Below, one piece after another: positions 32,059 through 40,058 of a stretch of DNA of 45,577 bases. Made by a program: the position numbers and the translations under genes. The notes under the pieces are model-generated. The model saw only the letters and a program-made list of their open reading frames with translations, did not search any database and was not told the DNA's origin. The DNA lies in contig SHYD01000012.1 of assembly GCA_009692945.1 (NCBI GenBank), forward strand, positions 1 through 45,577. The letters run 5' to 3'. The first letter of the stretch is position 1; each line of letters starts with the position of its first letter. The stretch is from Dehalococcoidia bacterium (GTDB taxonomy: Bacteria > Chloroflexota > Dehalococcoidia > SHYD01).

Positions 32059-33069
32059 CTACAACCCGGCCCGCACCACCCGCGCCGCAGCCGACAGCAG
32101 CGCCATCTTGGCCGACGCGCTTTCCCGCGACTCCGTCATTAGCCCGCAGTCCGGTGCGATGAGCAGCCTGCTGGGATCGATATAGTTCAGGGCGCCCCGG
32201 ATCCGTGAGGCCACCAACTCGACGGACTCCGGATCGCCCTCGCCCGGGTTCACGCACCCGTACATGACCAGGCGGTCGCCGCAGCCCTTGAGGATCGCCG
32301 GGTCGTAGCCGCTGCGGGCGAACTCCAGGGAGAAACCGCTGATCTTCGTGCCCATCAGCACCTCCAGCAGTTCGGGGTAGGTGTAGTGGTGCTGCCGCTG
32401 GCCGGGACGGGGGTAGCCATAGCAGAGGTGTACGAAGGTAGGCGCCGTCACCCCCTCCAGGCAGCGGTCCAGGGCGCGGGCCGCGAACTCGGCGGTCTTC
32501 TCGTGGTAGCGGGTCATGGCCGGCTCGTCGATCTGGAGCACATCACATCCGGCAGCCTGGAGGTCGAGCAGTTCGGCGTTGATGGCGGCCGCCACGTCCA
32601 TCGCCAGCGCCGCCTCGTCGTGGTAATACTCGTCGAACGTGGTGTCCACCACCGTCAGCGGGCCCGGCACCGCCATCTTGACCGGCAGGGTCGAATGGGC
32701 TTTCACGAAGGCCAGGTCCGCCGTCGCGGCGGTGCGTTTGCGGCGCACCGGGCCCACCACCCGCGGCACCAGGCGGGTGCGGGTGTTGTTGCGCCGGATC
32801 GACTTCTCCCGCCGTTCGACGAAATCGAAGCCCTCCATCGACTCCAAGATGTGGTTGATGAAGGTGGACCGCCGCTGCTCGCCGTCCGTCACCAGGTCGA
32901 TGCCCGCCGCCTCCTGCTCCCGCAGCGCCAGCAGCGTCGCATCGTCCAGCGCCTCCTGCAGCACCTCGGGCGCCGGCAGCAGCGTCATGTCGATGTCGGT
33001 CTGATGACCGAGCCAGCCGGGCCTGGGCAGACTCCCGACGGTGGTGACGGCAATCGGCGGCAGCTTCAT
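32059..33069 (-). CDS. MetE-C-like cobalamin-independent methionine-synthase-family protein
   Basis: The 336-residue protein matches the zinc-binding catalytic half of MetE and its short homologues. It begins VTTVGSLPRP and has TDGEQRRSTFINHILE, the barrel strand VLQIDEPAMTRYH, zinc ligands in HLCYGYP (His, Cys) and the last Cys in APDCGL. The N-terminal domain of full MetE is absent, as in the archaeal-type or core-MetE group, so methyl donor and acceptor may differ from classical MetE. AGGAGA precedes the ATG. It is upstream of the HigA-like gene on the same strand. Confidence 0.85.
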   Translation of the reverse strand: MKLPPIAVTTVGSLPRPGWLGHQTDIDMTLLPAPEVLQEALDDATLLALREQEAAGIDLVTDGEQRRSTFINHILESMEGFDFVERREKSIRRNNTRTRLVPRVVGPVRRKRTAATADLAFVKAHSTLPVKMAVPGPLTVVDTTFDEYYHDEAALAMDVAAAINAELLDLQAAGCDVLQIDEPAMTRYHEKTAEFAARALDRCLEGVTAPTFVHLCYGYPRPGQRQHHYTYPELLEVLMGTKISGFSLEFARSGYDPAILKGCGDRLVMYGCVNPGEGDPESVELVASRIRGALNYIDPSRLLIAPDCGLMTESRESASAKMALLSAAARVVRAGL

Positions 33070-33167
33070 GGGGCTCTCCTGTGTTTCTTAGCCGGCGCGG
33101 AAGGCGGGACGGAAGCCGCTGGGCAGGTCAGGCGACCCGCCCATCAGCAAACAGTTCGGTCAGGCTG

Positions 33168-33968
33168 CTAATAGTAGATGGCCCGGCCACCGCCACCGCC
33201 CGCGGCGATGACGTCGCCGGTGATGGCGATGGAACGGGGCGAGGCCAGGAAGGCCACGATGTCCGCGATCTCGGTGGCATCGATCATCCGCTTCAGCGAA
33301 TTGCCACTGGCAATGCCCGCCTCGATCTCCTCGATGGTGACCCCCCTCTGCTGCGCCATGATCGCCGAGGTCTCCATGCGCTTCTCGGTGCGGGTGGTGC
33401 CGGGGTGCACCACGGTGACGTTGATGCCGAAGGGGCCCAGTTCATCCGCCAGGTTCTTGGTGAGCGCGGTCACCGCCACGTTGCGGATGCTTCCCAGGAT
33501 GTTCCCCGAGTTGCGGGCGCCCAGCCCGCTGATGTTGATGATGCGGCCCCAGCGCCGCTCCTTCATGTTGGGCGCCAGTTCACGGGCGACGCGGATGTAG
33601 CCCATCACCTTGGTGTTCATGTCGTTCCAGAAGTTGTCGTTGTTGATGCCGTCCAGCTTGGGCGGCACCGCGAACCCGCTCACCTCGGCCGCCGAGTTGA
33701 CCAGGATATCGATGTGGCCGAAGGCCGCCAGCGCCTGCGACGCCATCGCCTTCACGGCATCGTCGTCGGTGGTATCGGCCGGGATCGCAATGACGCGGCG
33801 GCCGGTCTCCGCCGACAGCTCGGCGGCGGCCGTCTGCAGCGGTTCAAGCGTGCGCGCCACCAGCACCACATCGACGCCCTCGCGGGCCAGCACGCGGGCG
33901 CTGGCCTTGCCGAGGCCACGGCTGCCACCGGTGATCAGCGCCGTCTTCCCGGCGAGTTGGAGATCCAT
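33168..33968 (-). CDS. SDR-family oxidoreductase-like protein (copy 1)
   Basis: The ATG at 33968 has AGGAG 7 bases upstream, giving 266 residues. The Rossmann motif TGGSRGLGKA (about 14-23) and ILVNSAAEVSG are typical of short-chain dehydrogenases. At the active site, however, where most SDRs have Tyr-x3-Lys, aligning on the following AVTALTKNLADELG gives GSIRN: Tyr is Gly and Lys is Asn. The upstream Ser (NISG) remains. It is a tandem paralogue of the gene at 34551. Catalytic activity and substrate are uncertain. Confidence 0.88.
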   Translation of the reverse strand: MDLQLAGKTALITGGSRGLGKASARVLAREGVDVVLVARTLEPLQTAAAELSAETGRRVIAIPADTTDDDAVKAMASQALAAFGHIDILVNSAAEVSGFAVPPKLDGINNDNFWNDMNTKVMGYIRVARELAPNMKERRWGRIINISGLGARNSGNILGSIRNVAVTALTKNLADELGPFGINVTVVHPGTTRTEKRMETSAIMAQQRGVTIEEIEAGIASGNSLKRMIDATEIADIVAFLASPRSIAITGDVIAAGGGGGRAIYY

Positions 33969-34050
33969 AGTCACGCTCCTGTGCGGCAATTAGTTGGGGG
34001 AACCCGCGGTTCAGCTTAGCCGGGGGCTGTGGAAAGCGTCAATCGAGACT

Positions 34051-34223
34051 GCCGTGAGGTAACTGCTCAGCCTTCGGGGGCCACGTCCCGGCCGGAGGCC
34101 CCACCCCCCAAGGAAAAGAGAAGTTTTTGTTCCTGGGGGGACACCCCCAGACCCCCGGCTGGATGGCTTCGCCCCCTGCACCCCCGTGTCCGGCCCCCGA
34201 ACACTGAGCTATTACGCTGTGAG
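34051..34223. mobile_element. GTA-ended element E6 upstream of SDR copy 1
   Basis: A 157-bp element (34059-34215) has flanks GCCGTGAG (34051-34058) and GCTGTGAG (34216-34223), 7 of 8 identical. Its terminal inverted repeats agree at 20 of 24 positions: GTAACTGCTCAGCCTTCGGG at the left, GTAATAGCTCAGTGTTCGGG at the right on the other strand. The core on the minus strand has GCAGGGGGC-GAA-GCC and a CTGGGGG/CCCCCAG hairpin. It closely resembles E2. Confidence 0.8.
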
Positions 34224-34394
34224 TACCTATTCAATGTCAGGGGTTCGGCCGCATCAGCCACTCCCCCACCCCAGAACAAAGAGGAGAATTCACTGCGGGG
34301 GGCACCCCCGCGCCCCCGCCAGAGGGCTGCCGCCCTCCTGCACTCCCGCCCCGGATCCTGGCAGCCCCTCAATTGTGAACTCATGCTGCTGTGA
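34215..34394. mobile_element. GTA-ended element E7, tandem with E6
   Basis: A 164-bp element (34223-34386) directly follows E6. The left end reads GTACCTATTCAATG, the right end on the other strand GCATGAGTTCACAATTGAGG. Flanks are CGCTGTGA (34215-34222) and TGCTGTGA (34387-34394). It therefore entered the target duplication left by E6. A third CGCTGTGA follows at 34395-34402. The core on the minus strand resembles E3 and E4. Confidence 0.78.
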
Positions 34395-34469
34395 CGCTGT
34401 GACAAGGCGGTACGTCGCGACTTCGGTCGGTGGCATCGCCCCCGCCGTTGACCGCGGAAAACCGGGTAG

Positions 34470-34489
34470 GGGCGAATAAGCATTCGCCC
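34470..34489. repeat. Small palindromic repeat
   Basis: The inverted repeat GGGCGAAT-AAGC-ATTCGCCC sits in the gap between the two SDR genes. With its flank GTAG it resembles the palindrome inside the E2 gene at 39068 (GTAGAGGCGA..TCGCCTCTAC). I recall similar GTAGGGGCGA..TCGCCCCTAC palindromes as a common intergenic repeat type in Chloroflexota and some other phyla. The rest of 33969-34550 is covered by elements E6 and E7. Confidence 0.5.
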
Positions 34490-34550
34490 GCAACAAATGG
34501 CCCAATCAGGGCGCTGCTCGGTAATCAGGAATTTGGCTGCCTGCCATCCC

Positions 34551-35351
34551 TCAATAATAGATCGCCCGCCCTGCGCCGCCGCTGGCCATCACCACATCGC
34601 CGGTCATAGCCACCGAACGCGGCGATGCCAGGAACGCCACCACATCGGCCACATCGGCGGCATCGATCATCCGGTTCAGGGGACTGCGGGCCGCCGCCTC
34701 GGCCTCGACCTCCTCAGGAGATACGCCTCGCTCACGGGCGCGCTCGGCAAAGGCGCCGGCGGTGCGTTCGGTCCGGGTGTTGCCCGGATGCACCACGGTG
34801 ACGTTGATGCCGAAGGGCCCCAGTTCGTCCGCCAAGTTCTTGGTGAGGGCCACCACCGACACGTTGCGGACGCTGCCGAGGATCGACCCGGACTGGCGGG
34901 CGTTGGTCCCGCTGATGTTGATGATGCGCCCCCAGCCGTGGGCTTTCATCCCGGGTGCCAGTTCCCGTGTCGCGCGCAGGTACCCGAGCACCTTGGTGTT
35001 CATCTCCAAGGCAAAGTTGTCCTGGGTGACCCCAGCGAGCGGGGGTACCGGCCCACCGAGTCCTGGGGACGCCGCATTATTGACCAGAATGTCGATGCGG
35101 CCAAAGGCGGCCAGCGCCTGTTGCGCCATGCGATGCACCGAGGCATCATCGGTGGTATCCACTTCGATGGGGACGATCCGCCGGCCCGTCTCCCGCTGCA
35201 GCTCTTCGGCGGTGGCGACCAGCGTGCTGCGGATCCGGGATGCGATCGCAATATCGACCCCTTCGAGCGCCAGCGCACGAGCGATGGCTTTCCCGATGCC
35301 GCGGCTCCCGCCGGTAATGAGAGCCGTCTTCCCGGCGAGTTGGAGGTCCAC
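34551..35351 (-). CDS. SDR-family oxidoreductase-like protein (copy 2)
   Basis: The start GTG at 35351 is chosen because AGGAGCGTGACT precedes it exactly as it precedes the ATG of copy 1; an in-frame GTG at 35357 is the alternative. The 266-residue product has TGGSRGIGKA and ILVNNAA. Like copy 1 it lacks the catalytic pair: the segment reads GSVRN before VSVVALTKNLADELG, so Tyr is Gly and Lys is Asn. Similarity with copy 1 extends into the upstream DNA, showing a tandem duplication of gene plus promoter region. Confidence 0.88.
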   Translation of the reverse strand: MDLQLAGKTALITGGSRGIGKAIARALALEGVDIAIASRIRSTLVATAEELQRETGRRIVPIEVDTTDDASVHRMAQQALAAFGRIDILVNNAASPGLGGPVPPLAGVTQDNFALEMNTKVLGYLRATRELAPGMKAHGWGRIINISGTNARQSGSILGSVRNVSVVALTKNLADELGPFGINVTVVHPGNTRTERTAGAFAERARERGVSPEEVEAEAAARSPLNRMIDAADVADVVAFLASPRSVAMTGDVVMASGGAGRAIYY

Positions 35352-35357
35352 AGTCAC

Positions 35358-35622
35358 GCTCCTGCACCAATAGTTGGGGAACCGCGGTCCAGCTTATCCG
35401 GGGACGACGGACAGCGTCAATCGAGAGTGCTGTGAGCACGCGGGAAAGGCGACACCGGTCAGTTGCGTTGCCGGGGCCCAGTTGACCGCGGGGGACCGGG
35501 AAGGGGCGTTAATCGAGCCACTCCCCGACTCCGCAAGCCCCTACGAACCGGTAGTCGTGGATTATGGAAGGCCGCCGCGCGCGTGTTGCATAGTCCTGCC
35601 CCGCTAATGAAGCGGCGGCACT
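35358..35622. other. Upstream region of SDR copy 2, empty insertion site
   Basis: This stretch matches the upstream region of SDR copy 1: both share GGGGAAC, CAGCTTA, GCGTCAATCGAGA and, further on, GTTGACCGCGG and AGGGGCG. At 35429-35436 it has a single GCTGTGAG where copy 1 has elements E6 and E7 between duplicated versions of that octamer. It is thus a natural unoccupied site. No gene is evident. Confidence 0.65.
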
Positions 35623-35880
35623 GTGGACGCCAACCAGGTGAATCCCGGCGAGCTGAAGAGTATCAAGGACTTCCTGGACCCCAAGTGGAAGGGAAAGATC
35701 CTGTGGTCGGACGTGCGGACGGGCGCGACCTACCCCGTCATGCTGGCCATAAGGAACGCGGTCGGCGACGACGTGGCGAAACGATTGATGGTGGACCAGC
35801 AGCCGGCCTTCAGCCGGGATGCCCGGCAGATCGCCGAGGCGCTGGTGCGGGGACGCTACGCCGCCAGCACTTGGGTGGGG
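35623..35880 (+). pseudogene. Truncated solute-binding protein gene
   Basis: About 85 codons encode an internal piece of a solute-binding protein related to the one at 26536: NPGELKSIKDFLDPKWKGKI and QQPAFSRDARQIAEALVRG correspond to NPEELRAPNDMLNPKWRGKI and QKPAFSRDNRLITEQMVRG there. The signal peptide, the first third and the C-terminal half are missing. The left break is near 35620, just after a stop codon, and the right break near 35875-35885, where a foreign gene fragment in the opposite direction begins. Confidence 0.8.
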
Positions 35881-36238
35881 GAGGAAAGGTCCAAGCGTCG
35901 TATCCCGGAATCCTCCGGACCGATTCGCACGGCTTCCAGGTGGCTCCGCCGTCGTTGCTCAGGTGGAGCATGGCCGGCGACACCCCGATGTAGAGACGGC
36001 CGGGCAGCCTGGGGTCGGCCGCCATCGACCACGGCTCAGCGGCCACCGGATGAGGATAGACTTCGCTCCAACCGACTCCCGCCGGGCGGCGCCATAAGCC
36101 GCCCGCCGCCGTGACGGCATAGGCGGCATCAGGCGCCGTTGCGAGAAATGCGACCGAGGGCGGGCCGAAGGGTTCGGGACGGAGTTCGTCCGGCCCGGTG
36201 AGGTGGTAAAGGCCCTGACCGGTCCCCAACAGCAGCAT
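35876..36238 (-). pseudogene. 5' fragment of a BNR/sialidase-like repeat protein gene
   Basis: From ATG at 36238 the frame gives about 120 plausible residues: MLLLGTGQGLYHL, then LYIGVSPAMLHLSNDGGATW and CESVRRIPGYDAWTFPPPP, as in WD40/BNR-type beta-propeller proteins (SNDGGATW is an Asp-box). After PPPP the frame passes into reversed solute-binding-protein sequence and loses meaning. The gene is cut off after its first part. The function of the family is not defined. Confidence 0.7.
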
Positions 36239-36365
36239 GGTGCGACCTCACTCGAAACGAACAGGCAGGATGTTGCTGCGAGTATAGTTCGCATCGATCC
36301 AGGGTGCAAAACGGACTGACTCACTCCCGTCGTTGCCTCTAAATCTGCGGAGAAGTACCCATGTT

Positions 36366-36560
36366 CGGTCGCCGTATGAGTTCACATTCGCATCGATCGG
36401 TGTCGTGCGACGTAGATTCTCGCTCCGCTCGAACAGTAACGAGCCGCCGCGCGGACCGCATCAATATTCTTCGAGCCCAGCGAGAAGTTTCCGTAGCCTC
36501 CGTTGTTTGCTGTGCAACCTTGGTTCGCGTGCACCCAAATGTGAACTCATACCGGTCGCC
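36366..36560. mobile_element. GTA-ended element E8 with perfect inverted repeats and target duplication
   Basis: A 179-bp element (36374-36552) has perfect 15-bp terminal inverted repeats GTATGAGTTCACATT and perfect 8-bp flanking repeats CGGTCGCC (36366-36373, 36553-36560). It lacks the GC-rich hairpin core of the other copies and has no coding frame. It lies upstream of the E1 alpha promoter. The rest of 36239-36674 holds that promoter and nothing else I can name. Confidence 0.88.
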
Positions 36561-36591
36561 CCGCTGCGTCTCCCAGGCGCGCCGGTTGGTG

Positions 36592-36626
36592 TATAATCCG
36601 AACGCTTGCAGGCGTGAATTTCACGC
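36592..36626 (+). promoter_or_regulatory. Likely promoter and operator of the 2-oxoacid dehydrogenase operon
   Basis: A perfect TATAAT lies at 36592-36597, 77 bp before the E1 alpha start codon. I see no good -35 box. About 15 bases downstream is the perfect palindrome GCGTGAA-T-TTCACGC (36612-36626), which would fall just after the transcription start, a usual position for a repressor site. The regulator is unknown. Confidence 0.5.
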
Positions 36627-36674
36627 TGATTTCCGGCTCGATGGTCCATTCTTGCCGCTTCAGGAGGTGACACC

Positions 36675-37703
36675 ATGGTCGCCACCCGTCAACCCGCCAC
36701 CCGCCGCCGCCGGTCAGAGGAGATGGTCGATACGGCCGGCATCCCGCCCGAGACGCTCCTTGAGATCTATGAGACCATGTGCCTCTCCAAGGCCATGGAC
36801 GACCGCGTCTGGGTGCTGGCGCACTCTGGGGAGATCGCCCTAGCGGTCTCCTGCCACGGGCATGAGGCGCTCCAGGTCGCGAGCATCTACGCCCTGCGCC
36901 GCGGTTACGACTGGATGGTCCCCTATTACCGGGACAGCGCGGCTGCGCTGGCTATGGGTCTGACCCCCCGGGATATGATGCTGGCCTTCTTCGCCAGGAG
37001 GGAGGATTCCTTCAGCGGCGCCCGCCAGTTCCCCAACCATTTCAGTTCCCGCACTCTCAACATCCTCTCCGGTTCCAGCGACATCGCCACCCAGATCCCC
37101 CACGGCGTCGGCATCGCGTTGGCCAGCAAGATGCGCAAGGAAGACCGGGTCACCATCACCTATTTCGGCGACGGCGCCACCAGCGAAGGCGACTTCCACG
37201 AAGCGATGAACTTCGCCGCGGTGCTCAAGATCCCCGTGATCTTCCTGTGCGAAAACAACGAGTACGCCATTTCGGTCCCCCGCCGAAAGCAGATGGCCAT
37301 CGACGATATCTCGAACAAAGCCGTTGGCTACGGCATGCCGGGGGTCTCGGTAGACGGACGAGATGTCTTCGCGGTGTACCGAGCCGTGCAGGAGGCTGCC
37401 GCCCGCGCCCGGCGGGGTGAGGGCCCGACGCTGGTGGTCGCCAACACCTACCGGATCGACCCCCACACCAGCAACGATCCCGACCGGTTTTACCGCGACC
37501 CCAAGGAGATCACCGAGCAGCGCAAGCACGACCCGGTGTTGCGGTTCTCGGCTTTCCTTAACCAGCACGGCTTCCTCACCGAGGAGCAGGACGCCGCCAT
37601 CGCTGCCCGGGTCGCGGCACAGGTGGACGAGGCGACCGACTATGCCCGGTCGGCGCCGCAGCCTGTTCCGGAGGATGCCGCCCTCTACCTGTACGGCAAC
37701 TAG
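36675..37703 (+). CDS. 2-oxoacid dehydrogenase E1 component, alpha subunit
   Basis: The E1 alpha subunit binds thiamine diphosphate and decarboxylates 2-oxoacids such as branched-chain ones. The 342-residue product shows the TPP motif GDGATSEGDFHEAMNFA ending in LCENNEYAIS (about 159-195), HEALQVAS, VPYYRDSAAALAMG and NTYRIDPHTSNDP. It looks closer to branched-chain than to pyruvate E1 alpha, though this is judged by eye. AGGAGGT before the ATG is a strong ribosome site. It opens the operon. Confidence 0.92.
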   Translation: MVATRQPATRRRRSEEMVDTAGIPPETLLEIYETMCLSKAMDDRVWVLAHSGEIALAVSCHGHEALQVASIYALRRGYDWMVPYYRDSAAALAMGLTPRDMMLAFFARREDSFSGARQFPNHFSSRTLNILSGSSDIATQIPHGVGIALASKMRKEDRVTITYFGDGATSEGDFHEAMNFAAVLKIPVIFLCENNEYAISVPRRKQMAIDDISNKAVGYGMPGVSVDGRDVFAVYRAVQEAAARARRGEGPTLVVANTYRIDPHTSNDPDRFYRDPKEITEQRKHDPVLRFSAFLNQHGFLTEEQDAAIAARVAAQVDEATDYARSAPQPVPEDAALYLYGN

Positions 37704-37781
37704 CCGGCCGGCCGCTCCACCGCCGGGCATCTTGGGCCGAATCGGTCAAGCCCCACTTCCGCAACGATTTCCGAGGAAACC

Positions 37782-38765
37782 ATGCCACAAAAACTGGTGA
37801 TAGAGGCCATCAACGACGCCCTCCGGGAAGAGATGCGGCGCGATGAGACGGTGTTCTGTATTGGCCAGGACATCGGGGCCGGGGGCGGCGTTTTCCTCGT
37901 GACCCAGGGCCTGCAGAACGAGTTTGGCCCAGACCGCGTCATCGATTCTCCCCTCGCAGAATCCGCCATCATTGGCGTGTCCATCGGCGCCGCGGCCAAC
38001 GGCATGCGGCCGGTGGCGGAGATGCAGTTCTTCGACTACATCCTCCCCGCGATGGAGCAGATCGCGAACGAGGCCGCCAAGATGCGGTGGCGTTCCTTCA
38101 ACACCTGGGGTGTCCCCATGGTGATGCGGGCGCCCACCGGCGGCGGCGTCACGGGCGGCATCTACCACTCCCAGAGCCTGGAAGCAATGTTCACCAACAT
38201 ACCCGGCCTCAAGGTGGTGCTCCCGGCCACGCCCTACGACGCCAAGGGCCTGTTGAAAGCGGCGATCCGAGACCCAGATCCCGTGCTGTACCTGGAGCAC
38301 AAGAAGACCTACCGCAGCATCCGGGGCGAGGTCCCCGACGGGGACTATGTCGTTCCCATCGGGAAGGCCGAGGTCAAGCGAACCGGGAACAACCTCACCA
38401 TCGTCACTTGGGGGCTCATGGTCCACTATGCGCTGGACGCCGCTGCGCAGTTGGAGCAGGAGGGCATCAGCATCGAAGTCGTCGACCTCCGGACCCTGCT
38501 GCCGGTGGACAACGAGACTATCCTCGAATCGGTCAAGAAAACGGGGAAGGCGCTCGTCGTGTACGAGGCCAATCGAACCGGCGGCTTTGGGGGGGAGATC
38601 GCCTCCACCATCGCCGAGTTCGCCTTCGAACACTTGGACGGTCCGGTCACCCGCCTCGCATCGCCCGACATCCCCGCTATGCCCTGGAACCACCCTCAAG
38701 AAGCCTTCTTCATGCTGAGCCCGGAGAAGATCGCCGCCGCCGCCAGGAAGCTGGCGGCCTACTAG
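37782..38765 (+). CDS. 2-oxoacid dehydrogenase E1 component, beta subunit
   Basis: The 327-residue E1 beta subunit completes the thiamine-dependent E1. It shows IGQDIGAGGGVFLVTQGL, DSPLAESAIIGVSIGAAANG, AEMQFFDYILPAMEQI, and a C-terminal transketolase-like domain with VDLRTLLPVDNETILESVKKTGKALVVYEAN. Length is standard. It begins 78 bp after E1 alpha and ends 9 bp before E2. Confidence 0.94.
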   Translation: MPQKLVIEAINDALREEMRRDETVFCIGQDIGAGGGVFLVTQGLQNEFGPDRVIDSPLAESAIIGVSIGAAANGMRPVAEMQFFDYILPAMEQIANEAAKMRWRSFNTWGVPMVMRAPTGGGVTGGIYHSQSLEAMFTNIPGLKVVLPATPYDAKGLLKAAIRDPDPVLYLEHKKTYRSIRGEVPDGDYVVPIGKAEVKRTGNNLTIVTWGLMVHYALDAAAQLEQEGISIEVVDLRTLLPVDNETILESVKKTGKALVVYEANRTGGFGGEIASTIAEFAFEHLDGPVTRLASPDIPAMPWNHPQEAFFMLSPEKIAAAARKLAAY

Positions 38766-38774
38766 GATCCGCCA

Positions 38775-40058
38775 ATGCCCTACTCATTCATCCTCCCGCC
38801 GCTGGCGGAGACCACCGCCGAAGGGACCGTGGGCCGCTGGCAGAAGCAGCCGGGCGACCGCGTCAAGCGCTACGAGCCGCTGGTGGACATCATGACCGAC
38901 AAGGTCAACGTCGAGATGACCTCCCCGGTGACCGGCGTCATCTCCGAGATCAACGCGCCCGAGGGCGTGGTGGTGCCGGTGGGCGGCGTGCTCGCCACCA
39001 TCATCGAGGACGATGAGGGATCGACACCACCCGCCCACGGCGCTCCGGCTCCCCAAGCGGCGGCCCCGGATGTAGAGGCGACGCATGCGTCGCCTCTACA
39101 TCCCTCGGCGACCATCGCACCCGCCCGCAGCGAAGGCCGCCAACGTATGACCCCGGTGGTCGCCCGCCTGGCGTTGGAGCACGGCGTGGACGTCTCCCAG
39201 ATCGGCGGTTCCGGCATCGAGGGCCGGGTCACCAAGCAGGACATTCTCGATTTCGTTGAAAGCCGCGCCGCCCGGCCGGCGGCCGTGGCCGTGACAGCCC
39301 CGGTGGCGGCGCCCCTGGCCGCGCCCGGGTCGAGAGCACAGCCATCCATAACCCCCGGCGCCGATGAAGAAGCGCTGCCGCTATCACCGGTGCGCCGCGC
39401 CATCGCCGAACACATGTCGAACAGCAAGGCCACCATCCCTCACGCCTGGACGATGGTGGAGGTGGACGTCAGTCTGCTGGTCCGCCTGCGGGAACGGTTG
39501 AAGGAGGACTTCCGAAAGCGGGAGGGGGTGGACCTAACGTATCTGCCCTTCGTCATGAAAGTACTGGCGGAAACCCTCAAGGAGTTCCCCCTGTTGAACT
39601 CATCGTGGGGCGGCGACAAGATCATTCTCAAGAAGCGCATCAACCTCGGCATCGCGGTCAACCGGGGCGAAGACCTGATCGTCCCCGTGATCAAAGATGC
39701 CGACCGCCTCAGTGTCGCCGGCCTCGCCCACGGCATCGCGGACCTGGTGGCCCGGGCCCGCGCCAACACGCTGAGCCCTGCCGATATCTCCGGCGGCACC
39801 TTCACCATGAACAACACCGGCGCACTTGGCGTCACCCTTTCCTACCCCATCGTCTATCCGGGGCAGGCGGCCATCCTGACCAGTGAAGCCATCATCAAGC
39901 GCGCGGTGGTGGTCGACGACGCGATCGCCATCCGGTCCATCATGAACATGTGCCTCTCCTTCGACCACCGCATTCTGGACGGCGGCATCTCCGGCGGGTT
40001 CATGCGGGCGATGAAGGCCAGGGTGGAGAAGCTGGGGCCGGATACGGCCATTTATTAG
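38775..40058 (+). CDS. 2-oxoacid dehydrogenase E2 component (dihydrolipoyl acyltransferase)
   Basis: E2 moves the acyl group from E1 to CoA. The 427-residue product has one lipoyl domain (about 1-78, lipoylated Lys in MTDKVNVEM), a linker, a peripheral-subunit-binding domain (about 117-156, MTPVVARLALEHGVDVSQIG), and the catalytic domain (about 200-427) ending with the active-site motif FDHRILDGG. The linker contains a 36-bp perfect palindrome encoding part of DVEATHASPLHPS in frame. The stop codon lies in the octamer TTAGCCGG that flanks the following mobile element. No E3 gene is in view. Confidence 0.94.
   Translation: MPYSFILPPLAETTAEGTVGRWQKQPGDRVKRYEPLVDIMTDKVNVEMTSPVTGVISEINAPEGVVVPVGGVLATIIEDDEGSTPPAHGAPAPQAAAPDVEATHASPLHPSATIAPARSEGRQRMTPVVARLALEHGVDVSQIGGSGIEGRVTKQDILDFVESRAARPAAVAVTAPVAAPLAAPGSRAQPSITPGADEEALPLSPVRRAIAEHMSNSKATIPHAWTMVEVDVSLLVRLRERLKEDFRKREGVDLTYLPFVMKVLAETLKEFPLLNSSWGGDKIILKKRINLGIAVNRGEDLIVPVIKDADRLSVAGLAHGIADLVARARANTLSPADISGGTFTMNNTGALGVTLSYPIVYPGQAAILTSEAIIKRAVVVDDAIAIRSIMNMCLSFDHRILDGGISGGFMRAMKARVEKLGPDTAIY
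39068..39103. repeat. 36-bp perfect palindrome inside the E2 gene
   Basis: The half-site GGATGTAGAGGCGACGCA is followed directly by its exact reverse complement, without a loop. It lies wholly in the linker between the lipoyl and subunit-binding domains of E2, and 36 bp is a multiple of three, so the frame is kept. It looks like an inserted small palindromic unit related to the hairpin at 34470. Confidence 0.85.
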
